Shown here in pieces: positions 23,254-35,011 of a DNA stretch of 64,000 bases (positions within the stretch are counted from its first letter, which is position 1; each line of letters starts with the position of its first letter). The position numbers were made by a program, and so were the translations under genes. The stretch covers positions 22,692,001-22,756,000 of the forward strand of contig JBANAY010000003.1 of NCBI GenBank assembly GCA_037952775.1, given 5' to 3'. The DNA is from Clonostachys chloroleuca. Lineage: Eukaryota > Ascomycota > Sordariomycetes > Hypocreales > Bionectriaceae. The notes below the pieces were generated by a model. That model was given only the letters and a program-made list of their open reading frames with translations, was not told the origin of the DNA and did no database searches.

Positions 23254-24721
23254 ATGCCACAGAGATATACTAGTGAAGAGGTGGATGTCAGCCCACTGGG
23301 CCAGCCACTTTACTTTGAATTCAGTGGCAGGACGGCCAAAAACCGATTTATAAAGGCTGCAATGTCCGAACATCTGGCCACATTCGACAGCGATGTTTTT
23401 GAGAATCGGGGTGTGCCGTTGCCCGAGCTGGTCAATGTCTACCGCCGGTGGGGTGAGGGAGGCTTCGGCGTCCTGCTCACTGGTAACGTGATGATAGCGT
23501 ATGATCAGCTGGAAGCAGCTGAAAATACCATCATTCCGCCGGATGCTACATTCTCTGGCGATCGTTTCGAAGCTTTCAAGGAGTTAGCAAGCCAAGCTAA
23601 GAAGGATGGAAGCCTGATTGTTGCCCAGGTGAGCCACCCGGGACGACAGGTACCAGAGAGCATCCAGCCACACCCGATCTCTGCGAGTGATGTGCGCCTA
23701 GTGGCAGAATTCGCGGGGAAGACATATGCGAAGCCGAGACCTATGGAGAAAGCAGACTTTCAGAGCGTTATTGATGGTTTTGCACATGCCGCCGAGTACC
23801 TGTATAAGGCCGGGTTCGATGGTATTCAGCTACACGGAGCGCAGTAAGTACTAGCAATTTGGGTAGCTACGGAGCTGGAGCGCTTGCTGAAGAGATGCAG
23901 TGGCTACCTCATAAGTCAATTCTTATCCTTGTCTACCAACAAACGCACCGATGAGTACGGTGGGACAAGCATCCTCAATCGCGCCCGGCTGATCACTGAC
24001 ATCACTCATGCTATCCGAGCGCGCGTCCCTGACCCAGCCTTCATTCTCAGCATCAAAGTCAACAGCGTCGAGTTTCAGGACGAAGGTTTCTCCCCCGAAG
24101 ATTGTAAATTGCTTTGTGCTGAGCTCGAAAGACTTAAATTTGACTTTGTCGAGCTCTCCGGAGGAACCTACCAGTCCTCCGGATTCAAGCATGTCCGAGA
24201 ATCCTCAAAGAAGAGAGAGGCATTCTTCATCGAGTTTGCTGAAGCAATCATACCTGCCCTGACCAAGACAAAGGCATACGTCACTGGTGGATTGAGGTCT
24301 GCTAAGGCCATGGCAGATGCTCTCAAGACTGTGGATGGAGTGGGCCTGGGAAGACCGGCGACCCACGAGTTTGACCTTCCAGCAAAGATATTGGCTGGGA
24401 GTGCCAGTGGTGCCATAGACGTGCTGATCCGAGAGGATGATTTCGGGAAGGCAGTTATGGCAGCCGGACTCCAGTAAGTTCCCGCCCCCTCGTCGCCCCT
24501 ACGCTCGGTTACATTGCGAGTGCACACATATACTGACTCATACCAGGCTCAAAATTGTCGGTAATGATAAGCAGCCGCTTGATCTCAGTCATAGTGGACA
24601 CTTGAAAGTACTCGATGATGCTATTGCCAAGTGGGCGTCCGGTGCTGTTCCGTTCGGTGATCTAGCTGCGTTTAGCATTGAGCTGAATCCGTATGGCACA
24701 GAGTACCAGAACCTAGCTTAG
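23254..24721 (+). CDS. NADH:flavin oxidoreductase (Old Yellow Enzyme family)
   Basis: FMN-dependent TIM-barrel ene-reductase. Exons 23254-23843, 23901-24473 and 24547-24721. The first splice restores the family signature DGIQLHGAHGYLISQFLS (His/Asn-type active-site pair in HGAHGYL), followed by STNKRTDEYGG and R in LNRARL. The N-terminus has the FMN-binding start (SGRTAKNRFIKAAMSE), then WGEGGFGVLLTGNVM and QVSHPGRQ. The C-terminal half has the phosphate-binding YVTGGLRSAKAMADAL and GVGLGRPATHEFDLP. Length about 440 residues fits the family. Start chosen at MPQRYTSEEV; the frame is open seven codons further upstream without an ATG. It lies 750 bp ahead of an FAD monooxygenase in the same direction, so a joint catabolic or small tailoring role is possible. 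Similar pairs are known, for example among nicotinate-catabolic genes of Aspergillus, but nothing here proves that substrate. Confidence 0.9.
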
Positions 24722-25470
24722 CGACTAAGCTACGCCTTAGGATAGGCATAATACACATACTTTATATAAATAAGGCCACATGAAACGTATACTAATAATC
24801 GCGGTGAAAACATGGATAGGTTTTTACGTAATGCGACGTTGATGCGGTAAAGACGAACGTCATGAGAGATGGGCCTCAGTAAATCGTATGGTTTTGTTAG
24901 GGTTTGGCTAATTCGGATTGAGCCTAATCTTTCCCTTCGCTGAATCATATGGTGTGGGATGGCCGATTGCTTCCTAGAGTTTCTCGTTCCTGGATTTGGT
25001 GCTATGTGTCACCCGTCCAGGTCTCTGTCAAGGCCACAGACATAAGGTTGCGGGCCGTAAATCGTCGCTCATCGCGTGTACGGGAAGAGCCATCCCACCA
25101 AGGTTCCGAGATTTATGAGAAATACTCCGATAATGGGATCCATGCAGCGGCATTTATCTCTCTGGTCGATCGTAACACCTATGGAGAGCAAGAATGTCAC
25201 TGCTGCAGCTGATCCACTGATCATCACCGCCCAGAATAAATTCAGCCTCAATGCCGCTTACATAGTCATCTGAACGGAGTCTAAGAACTTTCCGGCATCA
25301 AGTTCGAGAAGGGTTGCTTCTCATCACCACGGTAGCCCACAATACGTATGCACATGAGAAAGAATCAGATATAAAAGGTAAAATGCCGTAAGAATGACGG
25401 CTTTCAAAGGCGTAAATGGAACAAATTAGTATCATCTATCAATCTGGAACCTAAACTCTCCATTAACACC
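24722..25470. other. Gap with a membrane-protein-like relic on the minus strand
   Basis: On -, 25069-25251 encodes 60 residues with a hydrophobic segment (FWAVMISGSAAAVTFLLSIG) and a second one (GVFLINLGTLVGWLFP). It reads like part of a membrane protein but has no flanking exons that I could join, so it may be a gene fragment. The FMO promoter occupies the right end. Confidence 0.35.
25370..25376 (+). promoter_or_regulatory. TATA box of the FAD monooxygenase gene
   Basis: TATAAAA followed by GG, 95-101 bp upstream of the ATG at 25471, the same spacing as seen for the Old Yellow Enzyme gene. Confidence 0.5.
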
Positions 25471-27011
25471 ATGGTCAAAAACACTCAGTCATCCAACGGT
25501 ATCCTGTTCATGAAACGCTACCCTTCAAGTGGCATGTCCGTTCTCGTAGTCGGTGGAGGCATCGCAGGACTGAGCTTCGCAATTGAAGCATACCGCAAAG
25601 GCCACGACGTGAAAATTCTCGAACGTCGACCGGATTTCAAGGATTACGGCACGGAACTCTTCCCAAGCCTCACGATCTCTAGGCATTTCTAACAGTGACT
25701 AGGTGACCTAATTGCGATCCAAGCATCAGCTCTTCATTCTCCCCAAAACTGGCCCGGCTTCAAAGAATGGTGCGAAGAATCGCCAATCTCAAAGACTGGG
25801 GGTATCTACAAGTATGACGGGACTTTTCTTGGCAACGTCGAGTTCCCGCTCTCTAGCACCCGCTCAAGGTTTCATGACATGCTTCACTCTTATGTAGAGA
25901 AGCTTGGTATTGAAATCAGGTTCTCGACTATGGTAACTGAGTACATTGAGACTGATGATGACGCTGGTGTCGTTCTCGAAGACGGTACCACCGTTACAGC
26001 GGACATTGTAGTGGCCGCCGATGGGATTGGTTCAAAGTCGTGGAAACTAGTCTCGGGCTTTAAAGAGGTGCCTATAAGCTCTGGCTTTGCAATGTTCCGT
26101 GCTACCTTCCCACTTGAGCTGGCTATGAAGAGTCCCCTAGTAGCCGAAGAATTTGAGGGAAGTGAGCCGAAGGGAAATCTGACAATAGGTCCTGGAGCAC
26201 ACATCATAGTGGCCAAAACCAAGGAGGATATGGTGTTCATGCTTACTCACAAGGTATGTGCACTTGTTTGGACTTGTCCTAGCCCGAAGTGACAAATCTA
26301 ACGAACCTAGGACAACGGCAATGCTGAAGAGGAATGGACAAAACAGACCTCGATCGAGCATGCGCTCCCATACATCAGGGGCTGGAAGCCATACATCTCC
26401 GAGGTCATCAAGTCCGCCCCTGGTGGTGAAGCAGTCGACTTTAAGCTGATGTGGCGTAATCCGCGAAAGACGTGGGCATCGCCGAAGGCAAGGGTAATCC
26501 AGATAGGCGATGCGGCGCATACATTCCTCCCAACATCTGCCAGCGGTGCTACGATGGCCCTTGAAGACTCGTACTCGCTCGCAGCATGCTTGCAGTTGTC
26601 TGGAAAAGGCAACGCACCTCTGGCCGTCCGGGTGCACAACCTTCTCAGGTAGGACCCATAGTTTTCGCCAACGAGTAACATGCTAACTAGAACTTTAGAG
26701 CGGAGCGTGTAGCATGTGCTCAGCGGATGGGCTTCAAGACGCGTGAACTGTACCATAACACCAACTGGGATGTTATGGACAAAGATCCTACTCGGTTGAC
26801 CAAGATGGTTGGCCGTTGGGTCACTAACCACGACCCTGAGCAGTACGCGTACGACAACTATGGTAAATGCGCAAACCACATCATATCAGGCGCACCATTT
26901 AAGAACACGAATGGCGTCCCCGGGTATACATATCAGCCGTGGACGGTGCAGGAGTTGTTGGCGGCAGCCGAACGCGGGGAGTCGACTGTCGACGCGGGAG
27001 ACTGGTCCTAA
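25471..27011 (+). CDS. FAD-dependent monooxygenase (PHBH/salicylate-hydroxylase type)
   Basis: Class A flavoprotein hydroxylase. Exons 25471-25648, 25703-26253, 26311-26648 and 26699-27011. The first intron (25649-25702) begins GC, not GT, and ends TGACTAG; it is needed to join KDYG to DLIAIQASALHS. Motifs in order: Rossmann SVLVVGGGIAGLS with the E of KILERRP; R in LSSTRSRFHDML; the DG motif VVAADGIGSKS; and the GD motif VIQIGDAAHTFLPTSASG. A C-terminal helical part ends AAAERGESTVDAGDWS. Length about 460 residues is normal. A later ATG (codon 22, MSVLVVGG) would remove a poorly conserved N-terminus and is an alternative start. Likely hydroxylates an aromatic or polyketide-like substrate using NAD(P)H, possibly together with the adjacent Old Yellow Enzyme; substrate cannot be told. 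Confidence 0.9.
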
Positions 27012-28776
27012 TTTGGATAACTTGTGCATTGAGTTACCCGTTCCAGCGCCTGCCCTCTCAAAACAACCTCTTCAGATTGACAAAAGCTTTCAACAAGAGG
27101 CTACTACTTTACCATTCATCAATCTCTTGCCAAGATACTGGGAAGTCTCCCAGATCCAGCAAACTTAGTTATAGAAATATATTAGACTTAGAAGAACCTG
27201 TGATGCCTTAAGTGTTCTGTTCCTTATAGTAACAATTAAATATTGCGTCGAACACCAAAGCTCGCCTGATTCCAGAACAGTACGAGGTTTTAAAAATATA
27301 TCTTGGCTCTGCCAATTGGCCACAAAGGGGAACTTTTGACTCGTGAATGGGCCGGACCGAGACACTGCACCATATGACCGGAAGGATGTCCGAAATATGA
27401 CGTTGGATTTCGGTCAACTTTCCAATATTGATTAAAAGGGTAGTAGAAGCAGATCCAATCAATAAGGTCTCGCCCCAGGTCCTCCTTGTCCTCGGCTAAT
27501 TGGCAATATGATTCGTGGGCCAGAGCCGGCGTAGAAGGCTGATCTACAAGGACCAATATCTAAAGTCATTCTAGCACCTCTAGGAGACCAATAATATCGA
27601 ATCAAATTCATATCTCGTGTTGATCCAACGCTACAGTGGTTGTAAAGAACCGTCCAGAGTTTCCTACGACCTAGTTCGTGCCACGAGCTGTTCGGTAAAG
27701 AGCGAAAGTACCTCTATCTTGGAACTCGAAATACTCTTTTCACATTTCCAGAGCGAGCGAGCCTGGCATTTCACGAAAGAAAGAAAAAACAATCATCTCC
27801 ATACCGGGCCTCACGTTGAAGACGGCGGTGAGGCCAGCTGACTACGTGAACACTTGGCCCCCAAGGCCAAAGCACTTTGTATGAACTTACTGAAAACAAG
27901 ATCGCGTTCGTGATATGGATCTCAAGCGAACTAAAGGGCAGGAAGGCAATAACGTCGTGAAGACCCTGACTTCTACCTATATCGCTCTAAATGCCCGCAA
28001 TATGCTAAAGTATTAATTTTCGAGGCTCAATTGGGATTCAGTGAATGGGAATGTAAAGAGGTTTAGGAAATATGTTAACAGCACACGATTGGTGTCAACT
28101 CCATTGTCGCCATCATAGCACAATTGAGAAAGCATAGTTGAGTTTTAATCTACGTTGGCAAACAGTGCACCAGCTCAGCTCAAAAGTGCAACTGTTGCTC
28201 ATAAGTTCATGATAGGGCTGAAGTACTAGGGAAGCGCACCATGTGGGCCAGGTGAGGATACGATGCTCATCAAAACCGACGGACAAGGCGAATCGCTTTT
28301 GGATTGCATCTGACAAGATCTTCTTCCGACCAGTAACAAAAACTTCCGCGTATATTCGGGGGGCTCAGCCAAGGGACTTTCGCAAGACCTCGAATCTGGC
28401 TGGATGACTAGGGTCGGTCAGGAGGTCGGTTAGTTGGTAGGGCTGAATGGTTCCTAGGTCAACTGTTCTTTAGGCTCTACGTGAGACTGAGCCCCCTTTG
28501 CCAGCGGTGAGAATGTCTCGTCGATCGATGAGGCTGTTACGCCAATAGAAGCTGCTATTCAAGGTTCCAGCGATATACGCCGTAGGTCTGACTTCCCTTA
28601 TAGGCCCAAGCTAGATAACAGGTAGTGAGGAGTGGCGCCCACGCGTCGTCAGCAGTTGGGAAGAGTATAAAATCCTTCGAAAGATTTAGCAGCAAGAGAA
28701 TGACCTTTGTTTTCTTTGTTTTCTCACATATTTAACCACTACTACTTTCTCAAATAATCGCACAGTAGTAACAAAC
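27012..28776. other. Intergenic region, nothing recognised
   Basis: Several short frames on both strands (27.3-27.6 kb on -, 27.6-27.8 kb on +, 28.1-28.3 kb on -) have no known motif, and none shows exon structure that I could support. No RNA gene recognised. Confidence 0.45.
28666..28673 (+). promoter_or_regulatory. TATA box before a 28-codon micro-ORF
   Basis: TATAAAAT 104-111 bp upstream of the ATG at 28777, followed by a CT/AC-rich leader (TTTCTTTGTTTTCTC..AACCACTACTACTTTCTC) that resembles fungal transcription start regions. Confidence 0.45.
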
Positions 28777-28863
28777 ATGAGCCCAGAGGTCTTGTGCACC
28801 ATACTTTTCGGTGCTCTAGCAGCCGTTTTGGCTATTGCCACCATGTTTCAGAACTATGTTTAA
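28777..28863 (+). CDS. Possible 28-aa membrane peptide or truncated gene start
   Basis: ATG at 28777 with the context AACAAACATG and TAA at 28861-28863. The peptide has a single hydrophobic helix (TILFGALAAVLAIATMFQ) after MSPEVLC. Fungal hypothetical proteins often begin with just such an N-terminal helix ending in a W/F-Q motif and then continue with a longer body, so this may be the surviving first exon of a truncated gene. A proper TATA box and pyrimidine-rich leader precede it. No continuation by a GT..AG intron could be convincingly placed. Confidence 0.35.
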   Translation: MSPEVLCTILFGALAAVLAIATMFQNYV

Positions 28864-29699
28864 ATTCACCACGCAAGAGGTTAGTTATTGAGACTGATAG
28901 TGTGACTTTAAAAGTCTTCTTACTGAGAATTGTCTTCGAAGTACCGGATATAGAAAATCATAGTCATAGGGACACCGATGCCAGAATGACCTATCTCCGA
29001 CGTTTATACCGCCAGCGAGCCAGAATTATCAGCGCGAGACGAAGTCAAATCCTGCTTCTCCATTACCCCATGTCGTCGAGGTCCGCCAACAATCGTATTG
29101 AATGACATTTCCTCGGTGAAGGGCATTATTCAAGGTCCAAAACTCTAGATGCATTACTACTTCACATTGGGGATGAAGCCGGTCAAGATCGCATTATTGG
29201 TATTCGGGGTGCATCTTTGAGTGTGGTATAAACAGTGTACGATTCAACCGTGATCTCCATTGGAGGATATTTATGAACTTGAAGTGTGAAGTGCTGGCCT
29301 CCACGCCTATGTTGAATGTTTTTAACTCATTATCGGGTCGTTTGTGACCTCTGTGATGTGTATGATGGGTCCAAATCTGCCTCTAACTTGGTCCTAGATG
29401 CATTTATCACTCTAGACTAGAGAGCCTTACTACAGTCCGGATTACCGGATTACCGGATTGCCCGTGCTTCACATACGACGGAATGCAGATTCCAGATCGT
29501 AAGAGAAAACAAGCCGCGGTTCTAATTTCTAGCAAGGTCTATGAAAAGACAAACACCTGTATAACCCAAAGCCCTCTAACGAAAGAGACAATAGAAACTC
29601 CTTACTCTATAAGATGCATTGGGTTCCTTAAACCTCGGCCATTTTTTATTTTTTTTCATGGATGCGTTCAGTCATGGGAGGAAACCTCCAAGTACCTAC
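28864..29699. other. Intergenic region, nothing recognised
   Basis: Contains a short open frame on + (28794-29105) overlapping the micro-ORF in another frame, and a tract of GGATTACC repeats (about 29438-29460). No family recognised. Confidence 0.45.
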
Positions 29700-31078
<1,379 letters not shown>

Positions 31079-32190
31079 GGTGAGAAGTCGCAATTGAGAG
31101 GAATTAGTATGCGGAGAGTTCCAAAGGAGGTTGAGTGAGGCACAAGAAAGTACAGATAGACCCAATAATATGCCGAGGACAGCTACTAGATGATATTTGT
31201 CTTGAAACCTGCTCAGAGTCAAGGTCAAGTTGTGTGGATTGGACGAAGCGATCTCGGATTTGGCTCGAAAAAATCAGGGTCTTGTGGAGCGAAACTTGTG
31301 CGGACTCGGAGTTGAATTGGCGAGTCATAACGGACAGTTGTGGAGGCTCGTCCCCTTGCCAACCAGCCACTTCTCCCTACTTGCACGAAAATGATGACTC
31401 GTGTGACAAAGTCAAGTTAACTGGTGACTGGATGTTCAGTACTGACTATTTTGACTTCACTTCTCACTGATTCATAGGGAACAGACAGAGCATTGGGAGT
31501 ACAGAGTTATTAATTGTCTTTTCTAGCAGAGCTCCACCCCATTCCACCCCTGTAGTCACCTCGTAATTAATCCCCATGGTGAATCCAACTCACTGCGCTT
31601 GGGGTACACGTCAGAAGCCAGGTCTCCCGTCTCAGGGAACCCAGACACCCGACGCTATGGATATCTCGTTTCGCGACCAGCGCGTGCGACAGCAGTATTT
31701 AGGCAACCCCAGATTCTGATGGGTGAAGTGGGCAGTCGACGAGCGCTCGAGTCTCGCGACACGTCGCATGAGGCTGTCATTCGAGGCCTCAGCCGGTCTC
31801 ACTGGGAATCCCGTGACATTAGAATAGGCCTTCAGTGTTATCCAAGGCCTCAAAGCCTGCGACTAGACAGCCAATGGTGGCACTGACACACTGGAGCGTT
31901 GGATTCTTGCATCGAAGCTGGTAGCAACCGCGTGCTGCGTCGTCTTCCAGGGACGCTGGACATGGGCACAGGGTACTGTCGGTAAGGTGACTCTGTACCG
32001 GCTCAATTGATGCTGTCCAACGCGGTCTAGCGATTCCCAGCGAAGAATGTAGCCAGCTTCTTGCGTAGTTGGTTCTTCCAACCGCCGACCAGACTGTAGG
32101 ATATCACGTCTGGCCGGCGACGCGAATTCATGAGTCGTCCACTACCAAGACCACCTTTTCGCATCCTTCTTCATCCTCCCGGGAGTCGGA
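31079..32190. other. Intergenic region, nothing recognised
   Basis: Upstream region of the aminotransferase and 3' flank of the secreted-peptide gene. Short frames on both strands lack motifs. No repeat or RNA gene recognised. Confidence 0.5.
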
Positions 32191-32448
32191 TCAGTTGCGC
32201 CTGATGCGGTTGTTCGCACAGAGACCGTGCTTTGAGACATGCTGGTGCTTGTGGCAGTGGACCTCTGGCTTGTCATCGCCGGTCCTCCTGGCCAGCCTGG
32301 GGACAGCTCCGGGCTGGACGGCCCTGGCGACGGGCTGCGCATCTCGAACAGCAGCCGTGTTGGTGTCTCTCATGCCGATGGGAGAGGCGACGACGGAGGT
32401 GGCGAGCCCGAGGGCAGCCAGGATTAGGGGGAAGTTCATGACCAGCAT
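32191..32448 (-). CDS. Secreted His-rich peptide precursor with Kex2-type site (85 aa)
   Basis: ATG at 32446-32448 (a second ATG three codons later is also possible), TGA at 32191-32193, no intron. Residues 1-21 or so form a signal peptide (FPLILAALGLATSVVA followed by SPIG). A pro-region of about 35 residues rich in Ala, Val and Arg ends in the dibasic site LARR. The predicted mature part is about 27 residues: TGDDKPEVHC, then HKHQHVSKHGL, then CANNRIRRN. Two Cys enclose eleven residues that include four His, suggesting a disulphide loop able to bind a metal. I recognise no family. Expression and processing are inferred from the architecture only. Confidence 0.6.
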   Translation of the reverse strand: MLVMNFPLILAALGLATSVVASPIGMRDTNTAAVRDAQPVARAVQPGAVPRLARRTGDDKPEVHCHKHQHVSKHGLCANNRIRRN

Positions 32449-35011
32449 GGTGTCGAAAATGTAATGGAAAATAATACAAAGGAAAAGAATCGAATTGAAG
32501 AAAAGAGCAATGTCAAACTCCACACAGTGGGCTTGGGTCGGAAGAAGGAAACAGAACAGAAGGAACGGGGTAGCTCGTGGCCATGGCTGTAGTTTTATCG
32601 CTTTCGCCTCTCTGCCGGCTCAGGCTGATGACGGCCGTCAGAGCGCGGGATAAGCAGCTGGTCTGGGGTCTGGGCTGGAGGTGCGTGGCCAAAGTGCTCT
32701 CCCGTCGCGCAGGGGCGTGACTAATATGGCACGATTGGTATGACTGGTAGTATAAAAGAGCTAATAGAAGATATTCTTGCCTAATACCGTGGCGTCGCAT
32801 CCATGCATATTATCTTCACTTGTGATATGGAGCGCAATCTGGATGTCGAATTACGCAGCAACACTTTCAGGTAGGTGGATCAGCGAGTTGAGCCTTGTAA
32901 TGATTGACCTCCAGGGCTGCGTCCAGCGAGAGCGTCCACTAAAAAGGCCCAGTTTGTGGCCGGCTGGGAACGCTGCTAAAAATAACCTGAAGCTGCGTGC
33001 TGTGACGGAATCACCCAAAGCGCACTCCGGACGCAGAGGGACCTTGCAATCAGGGCCTGTAAGCACGTTTTCACGGTTCACTGTTGCTCTTGATGCTTTC
33101 AGTTTTCTCGCGGTGCCCAAGCCGGGCGACAGAAGTCCAGCCAATGTGCTGCTGCCGGTCTGTCCTCGCTCGCTCACGTCCAAAGACGCGTCCTTCTCCA
33201 TGTTTCAGATTGGGACATTTCATTCCCCGAACCACTAGATGGTCAGAAATACCTGCTGGCTTCACTGTCCATTATTTCAGTGAGGCGGGCGAGATCGTAG
33301 AGGCCCTGGTCAGGTGATGTAATCACTCGCCATCCCCAGAAGCCTCATCCGCACTCTTGCAAAGAAGATGGGCGGCCGGGGGACGGATGAATTGCTCACT
33401 GTGTCGGTTTGGGGGCCAATGATACCCTGGCTGGTCTTTGCCCGTGTTGTCTGGCTGCGCGCCCAAGATTCAACCAACCAATGCGCGCACAATGAGTAGA
33501 TGAGCTGTAGCCTCACATGTTGCTGATGCCAATCGGATGGCCTCCCGTTGTCAAACTATCCATTCGTCCGACCGCCACTGGTGATAGTCCTACCATTCCC
33601 AATGACAAGCCATCCACCTTGACTGTTCCGACCTGAAATATGTCAAAAGACTCAAAAACTGACGTAAAAAGGGAGCAGAGTGATCACGAGCCCACCTAGG
33701 TCCCTGACTATAGGGTAGATCTTTTCGGTCGGAAAATCCTCCATACTTTCAGCACTCCAGCGGCGCAGTCAGCTGTCCTCAGAGGAAAAAGCAAAAAACA
33801 GCAACTAGCTGTAAATATTGGACGAGCTGGTGCCACGAGACATAGAGACGCCGAAAAACAGTGATCGAGATTTTCACTGGCAATTGTCATGTCGCCTCAT
33901 TGTTCATGGTCCAGTCGGCAGCCAATTTCAGGGGGTCCCCCTTTTCCATGACCTCAAGCATGGCACTTTCTTTGCCAATGGCCGTGAGGGAAAAAAATAA
34001 GGCAGCCATGGCAGTGGTAGAGCATTGACCGAAAAATAATGGCCGGATAGCAAAAGTCAACAACATTCCCCGCCACTTTTCAGTAAAATTGACATGTGAT
34101 AGAAGAACATGGATGGCTCCGGCTCCTATCATCGCGGTCAGTGAGCTGAAAGCATCTTCCCCGTCTGAATAGTGTGTGCCCTTTATTGCCTAAAAGCCGT
34201 TAGATCAACGTAATCGACAAGCCAGACCTGGGCATCAATCGGCGACCGGATGTGTTGTCTTGTGCATTTTTCGGCCACCTGCACGCCTTGTAGATAGGAC
34301 TGGTTGCCTGACGACACACTTGTGCAAATCCAATCAGCCCGGGTTGGCTTGATAAAACCGACAGCTAAGTAGTCACGAGATAGGGTCACATTATCACTGC
34401 ATGTCTGTATCAGCAAAAAACCATAGATACTAGCATCGTCATCTAGATACGGATGACCGTCTTTAACCCCATACATATGCAAACCCCCTCCTCCCAGAGA
34501 GCCAAGAAGACCTTCTTGTTAACATATTTATTAAGTCAGAAGAAGATCTCAAGTCATCCACTCTCTGACTCTTGCTTTAAAAATCCGGGAAGCTGTCGCT
34601 CTTACATGCATTTGGAGCGCAGTGGCTCAATAAACAGAACACCTCCCAGAAAAACCTGGCCCAAACAGCTAGCAATTAGGCAGATAGGTATTAAGTCGAT
34701 AGATATCACGCTTACATCTATAAAGAGAAACGAAATCTTACCTGTTCGGATCTCGCAGACGACTTAGAGAAGGGGAGTCCTCAGGCTTGTGAGAACATGT
34801 GGTGTGAGAGTGACTTCCAAGCCACGGATCCTCTACGCCTGCTTTCTGCGAGTCAGACACGCAGAAACAGACAAGGAAAGTCTAGCATGTATGTTTTGGG
34901 AAAGGCAGCTGGAGCCTTGCTAACTGTTCAGTAGGCACCGACCGTTCTTCAGCCATATCGAGCCAAAAGAGAGACGATACTCGCTACAACCAAGTCACAA
35001 TTCGCACCAGG
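32449..35011. other. 2.5-kb gap, no supported gene
   Basis: Opposing frames at 32777-33238 (+) and 32851-33201 (-) mirror each other and lack motifs. On -, 34183-34482 (99 codons, e.g. VKDGHPYLDDDASIYGFLL) reads as protein-like but unknown. The right end is the upstream region of the first C2H2-type gene. No RNA gene or repeat recognised. Confidence 0.45.

Noticed and set aside
32777..33238. 153-codon frame on +, with a 116-codon frame opposite
   Set aside because: Both mirror each other in a G/C-rich patch and neither has a motif, splice structure or homology that I recognise.
34183..34482. 99-codon frame on -
   Set aside because: Protein-like but with no motif, signal peptide or promoter; kept only as a remark in the gap entry.
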